DNA from: Ardenticatenales bacterium
Lineage (GTDB): Bacteria > Chloroflexota > Anaerolineae > Ardenticatenales > Ardenticatenaceae
Direction of reading: 5' to 3'
Length of the DNA: 7,768 nucleotides
NCBI GenBank assembly: GCA_013812995.1
Contig: JACCSL010000625.1
Coordinates: 1-7,768 of the forward strand
Positions 6,301 to 7,768 of this stretch are shown piece after piece. The notes below the pieces were generated by a model that did no database searches, was not told the DNA's origin, and worked only from the letters and a program-made list of their open reading frames with translations. Numbering within the stretch: the first letter of the stretch is position 1; each line of letters starts with the position of its first letter. A program made the position numbers and the translations under genes.

Positions 6301-7768
6301 GCTCTTTATCAACCCCCACCACTCTGGCCCACCCGGTAAAGGCATGGGAAGGCTGAGGGCGATAGAAGATGACCTGCACCGCAGGGCCACCTCGCTCCAT
6401 TGCCTCAACGGCGTCGCTCAACTGCCGGTATGCCCCGCCTGCGTAGTTGGTGAAAGAATAACTCTCCCCGTAGCTCTGATACTCATTGTCCTGGGTATGA
6501 ATCAGCACGAAGGCAGGACCCTCGAAGGTGGTGGGCCATTCGGTCTCCTTCAAGCGTGCGGCATACGTGGCATCGATCGGGGTCATCGGGGGCATGGTGA
6601 GGGCTCCTGAGATGTACTGAAAGAGAGCATTTTTCGCCAACACGTAGTCATTCTCGTTGTTGACGAGGAAGCGCCAGCCGTGGGCGGAGGGGCGCTTGCG
6701 GGGCTGCACGGTCTTGGGATCGCTCAGCGATTCTTGTAAGCGTGCCACCAGTTCTTCATTGGGGTCAGCCAGCCAGATATACAGGCCACTCTGGCGATTG
6801 AAGCTGAAGAGAGCCAGTGTCCGCTCTCGCCCACTAACCCATAATCGTCGACGGGGACCCGCCACACGGAAGGTTAATTTTAACTCGTCCCGAAATACCT
6901 CTTGTAGCCAGCCAGGAAGCTCCTCTGCCGCTTCGCGCACAATGGGATTTGCCGCAATGACATGGGTGAGCCATTCCTCATACGAGAGAATGTTGGAGGA
7001 TCGAGGCAGATGGCCGGACGGTTCCTCCAGTTTGTCGTTGAGCAACTCCTCGATCAGGGCCTCCAGCGTGGCGGCCTCCTCCGCCGTGAGCGGGAAGTTG
7101 GCCCCGCGCTGCTGGCGCAGAATGAGCATGTTTTGCAGTGCCGGGTCCGCGCGCAACTCGTCACGGGTGAGGCGCTCCGGGAGCAGCAGATCAATTTGCA
7201 GGGCAACCCGTGCTTCTACCTCATCGGCCTCAGAAGGATTCTGCCAGAAGGCGCGGCTGGCGGTATCTGGCAGCGGCGCGGGGTCCGTCAGAACGTGTGC
7301 GACGGCGACAATCCCCGCCTCTGGCCCTGCCTCCCACAGATAGACGATATCGCCCGCATGAATCTCCGCGACATGCTGCCGGGTGGTCCAGTGGAGTTGC
7401 TCCAGGGCTTGCACGGCTCCAGCTAGGTCGAACTGCTCGGGGTTGGCCTGGAAAACCCAGGCGCGTGGCGTGTCCTGCACGTTGGCACGAGCGTGGGCCA
7501 GCCGCTCAATCAGGGAGGACGGCGGGGGCGCGGGAGAAGACGCCTCGGGGGGCGGGGTCGCGGCACTGGCAGGCTGATCCCAGGACGGGGTGTACCGCAC
7601 CTCGCGCAGGCGCTCGCGGGCGCGAGTCCGCTCCTCCTCCGAAAAGAGCGAGGCAAACTCCGGCTTCAGGACAATTGCCTCGACCGTGAGATCCAGGCGA
7701 CCCAGCTCCCACAGCCTGGTGAAGCCTTCCGAAGTATTCCCCGCATTGAGAAGCCGTCGGGCGGTGGC
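3392..7768 (-). CDS. McrB-like AAA+ ATPase with multiple EVE/PUA-like reader domains (5' partial)
   Basis: This is the DNA-recognition and motor subunit of a McrBC-type, modification-dependent restriction system. 1458 residues are visible. Numbering here starts at the GTG at 7598-7600. That GTG is probably internal, because 56 further codons without a stop run to the window edge and read as a typical helical sequence (NTSEGFTRLWELGRLDLTVE). Modules are: low-complexity Pro/Ala linker (10-30), EVE-like (about 45-165), unassigned alpha/beta module (206-330), PUA-like (355-495), HARE-type HTH (506-567), EVE-like (576-722), helical/winged-helix-like region (730-925), short coiled coil (929-948), AAA+ core (950-1180) and helical tail. 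Walker A is GPPGTGKT (972-979), Walker B LVIDEF (1098-1103), and the McrB-type signature LNSFDR (1151-1156) precedes KRRF. McrB rings use GTP or ATP to translocate DNA and drive McrC, but its partner here is truncated. Regulation is not visible because the promoter lies outside. Confidence 0.88.
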   Translation of the reverse strand, partial: ATARRLLNAGNTSEGFTRLWELGRLDLTVEAIVLKPEFASLFSEEERTRARERLREVRYTPSWDQPASAATPPPEASSPAPPPSSLIERLAHARANVQDTPRAWVFQANPEQFDLAGAVQALEQLHWTTRQHVAEIHAGDIVYLWEAGPEAGIVAVAHVLTDPAPLPDTASRAFWQNPSEADEVEARVALQIDLLLPERLTRDELRADPALQNMLILRQQRGANFPLTAEEAATLEALIEELLNDKLEEPSGHLPRSSNILSYEEWLTHVIAANPIVREAAEELPGWLQEVFRDELKLTFRVAGPRRRLWVSGRERTLALFSFNRQSGLYIWLADPNEELVARLQESLSDPKTVQPRKRPSAHGWRFLVNNENDYVLAKNALFQYISGALTMPPMTPIDATYAARLKETEWPTTFEGPAFVLIHTQDNEYQSYGESYSFTNYAGGAYRQLSDAVEAMERGGPAVQVIFYRPQPSHAFTGWARVVGVDKELGEKKNETRWTLRLEHHEFPSPLRLKQEAAFLMGRLPWLAKGLVVAFRGFSIRPIPPEDFQTIIQVVQGALTMTPNDAAYSLLAEAGSALSTADLLQRAHARGWVEGTNQMSLASALRRDARFLDLGEGLWRLADEAMGSALHAATDAHFWRIHVPRHFWAEAREAGAIGISWPIESTNASVKRFERIRPGDRVVAYVQQGTIGGVGVVTGGPVDVRLAGRAGFPPGLFGDDYHRRLHVAWSDELAEPVPLLDALKAPEHKLLFDRLRNPNTVIELPRDGYQELLMLLGVADPADEHEGVSRLPDAWPSLATFRDFAQSLPAAPYSATTLHAAALAFGQGVDAVLDEETFVEQFRQLRLLRPAPDGTFRLADYTTGDAGALLRLLALALLLPREGQEEGYDLPARAIVARLQAADGPQPRETFAPRLGDDAARLLAWYAEAGLVQVAAETWQPAPAALAPLAGTDVTTELYNRFLAHLQAELAGTLASDLPPVEGQALQRVTELEARLAELSEELLIDSALVRRILRSLLAGRHVVLSGPPGTGKTELAQRLPTLFWRESPRTFTRLTTDPDQEPVVSQEESRHGYLPVVVTATEDWGVRDVVGGIGPRLGGQGGSLTYNIQHGHLTRAVLRHYENTDDGQRLPESYRRREVRDEAGQRYRGTWLVIDEFTRAPVDAAFGSLLTTLSGGKEAFLAVPAPDGGEVRIPLPADFRIIGTLNSFDRHFLNQISEALKRRFDFIDVSPPPPDQWKAEQGVAAYQALLRLRAKGFEAEIEEDTGSRTLRLGDEVHVFWDAAGYHVEGTSDEAKAALDSFWRLFSVIRLFRQLGTAQVVALYINLFAGRLMEMTWPEALDAALADTLADQLQVLTRDEQMLLLTYLKYAGNDAFGEQVRQLLKQLSPGRRAALLHTLREADEVRQEGESNITTTADSTLDDAQLERLFALSDSLALPASGLFARRLRALVGERGL
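4061..4753 (-). other. McrB-type AAA+ ATPase core
   Basis: These are residues 950-1180. Walker A GPPGTGKT (972-979) is at 4664-4687. Then come an insertion with VVVTATEDWGVRDVVGGIGP (1022-1041), Walker B TWLVIDEFTRAP (1096-1107), sensor FRIIGTLNSFDRHFL (1145-1159) and an arginine-finger region EALKRRFDFIDV (1164-1175). The T-L-N-S-F-D-R stretch corresponds to the NTAD/NTxDR element that sets McrB GTPases apart from other AAA+ proteins. All catalytic motifs look intact. Confidence 0.92.
5435..5875 (-). other. Second clear EVE-like domain
   Basis: These are residues 576-722. HFWRIHVPRHFWAEAREAGA (582-601) opens the domain, followed by IGISWP (602-607), RFERIRPGDRVVAYVQQGTI (617-636) with the I-x-P-G-D-x-V-x-A-Y core of the EVE/PUA fold, then GGVGVVTGGPVDV (637-649). 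The later HVAWSDELAEPVPL (671-684) is the usual W...P-V closing strand. It lies directly before the helical region that leads to the ATPase. Confidence 0.8.
5900..6085 (-). other. HARE-type helix-turn-helix domain
   Basis: These are residues 506-567: a TPNDAAYSLLAEAGSALSTA helix pair, DLLQRAHARGWVEG, then SLASALRRDARFLDLGEGLWRL. The A...LL...G..LS...L...A..RG pattern ending in an R-F-x-x-x-G-E-G-x-W-R-L hairpin is the HB1/ASXL/restriction-endonuclease (HARE) HTH signature. Family members are linked to recognition of modified or chromatinised DNA. Confidence 0.85.
6083..6098 (-). promoter_or_regulatory. Possible internal ribosome site and ATG, copy 2 of a duplicated joint
   Basis: The 16 bases are identical to copy 1, with one more A before the AGGAG here, giving a six-base AAGGAG. 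The ATG is Met506, exactly at the first residue of the HARE-HTH domain. The product would be 897 residues with the HARE-HTH, the second clear EVE-like domain and the intact ATPase. Both copies encode GALTM and are followed by ACCCCGA, offset by nine extra bases in copy 1. Confidence 0.4.
6116..6538 (-). other. PUA/EVE-like domain, second reader
   Basis: These are residues 355-495. The features are GPAFVLIHTQDNEYQSYGES (361-380), YSFTNYAGGAYRQLSDAVE (381-399), VQVIFYRPQP (408-417), FTGWARVVGVDKE (421-433) and TRWTLRLEHHEFPSPLRL (441-458). The order of Y-x-F-x-N/K, V-x-x-Y-x-P, G-x-A-x-V and E-F-x-x-P-L matches PUA-like modified-base reader domains that occur with HNH nucleases and McrB. The call rests on pattern only, and the base it reads cannot be told. 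Confidence 0.55.
6593..6608 (-). promoter_or_regulatory. Possible internal ribosome site and ATG, copy 1 of a duplicated joint
   Basis: On the minus strand this reads AGGAG, eight bases, ATG, in frame with the McrB-like protein (Met336). Starting here would give a 1067-residue product lacking the first EVE-like domain and the unassigned module. The same 16 bases recur at 6083-6098. E. coli McrB is known to make a short form from an internal start, but use of this site is inference. Confidence 0.35.
6611..6985 (-). other. Unassigned alpha/beta module between the reader domains
   Basis: These are residues 206-330. A helical start (SYEEWLTHVIAANPIVREAA) is followed by alternating strands: LKLTFRVAGPRRRLWVSGRE (240-259), TLALFSFNRQSGLYIWL (261-277), helix NEELVARLQESL (281-292) and GWRFLVNNENDYVLAKNAL (308-326). 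I do not recognise the family. The topology is compatible with a small binding domain such as the MmcQ/DUF5655 type, which is a guess. Confidence 0.4.
7106..7468 (-). other. First EVE-like (PUA superfamily) domain
   Basis: These are residues 45-165 of the McrB-like protein. PRAWVFQANPEQFD (45-58) is the opening strand with the aromatic and N-P pair typical of EVE domains. HWTTRQHVAEIHAGDIVYLW (70-89) matches the family's W-x3-Q/R...I-x-x-G-D-x-V-Y-x-W core, followed by AGIVAVAHVLTDP (95-107). EVE domains bind modified cytosines such as 5-methyl or 5-hydroxymethylcytosine. The ligand here is unknown. Confidence 0.85.

Noticed and set aside
1..7768. CRISPR array, tRNA or rRNA genes
   Set aside because: I saw no regularly spaced repeats and no cloverleaf or rRNA-like sequence on either strand. 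The only exact spaced repeat is the coding joint at 6083 and 6593.

Overview
The window is a GC-rich accessory region of a bacterial chromosome. All recognisable genes lie on the minus strand, so they read from base 7768 down to base 1. The style of the Rhs core (GLYFYNARYYDP, then NRYAYTYNNPIKYTDPSGH) together with a multi-domain McrB-like protein reminds me of filamentous or phototrophic Chloroflexota. That placement is from memory and is low to moderate confidence.

3392-7768: most of a very large McrB-like AAA+ protein, the recognition and motor subunit of a modification-dependent (type IV) restriction system. Its 5' end lies outside the window. Upstream of the ATPase it strings together several putative DNA-reader modules: an EVE/PUA-like domain, an unassigned module, a second PUA-like domain, a HARE-type winged helix and a further EVE-like domain. 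The joint before the second PUA-like domain and the joint before the HARE-HTH share an identical 16-base sequence that looks like a ribosome binding site plus ATG, so shorter internal products are possible.

1631-3382: directly behind it, 9 bases away and probably translationally coupled, sits the partner gene. Its first ~168 residues look like the N-terminal half of the McrC/DUF2357 nuclease partner. The reading frame then runs without a break into an Rhs-repeat core and a variable C-terminal domain. The expected nuclease half is absent. The operon therefore encodes a modified-base-sensing ATPase followed by a McrC N-terminus fused to an Rhs toxin-like tail. This is either a natural effector swap or a recombination scar.

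1110-1538: a small predicted lipoprotein of unknown function directly downstream of the Rhs tail, in the usual position of an immunity gene. The 92-base gap between them contains a long, nearly perfect hairpin (1573-1615). The Rhs tail and this gene are visibly more AT-rich than the rest.

1-1078: the 5' portion of an IS66-family element. Its transposase is cut off after the second catalytic Asp by unrelated sequence near base 96. The variable Rhs end, the IS remnant and the truncated McrC mark this side of the restriction operon as a recombination hot spot. No RNA gene or CRISPR array was seen, and no gene-free stretch exceeds 300 bases.
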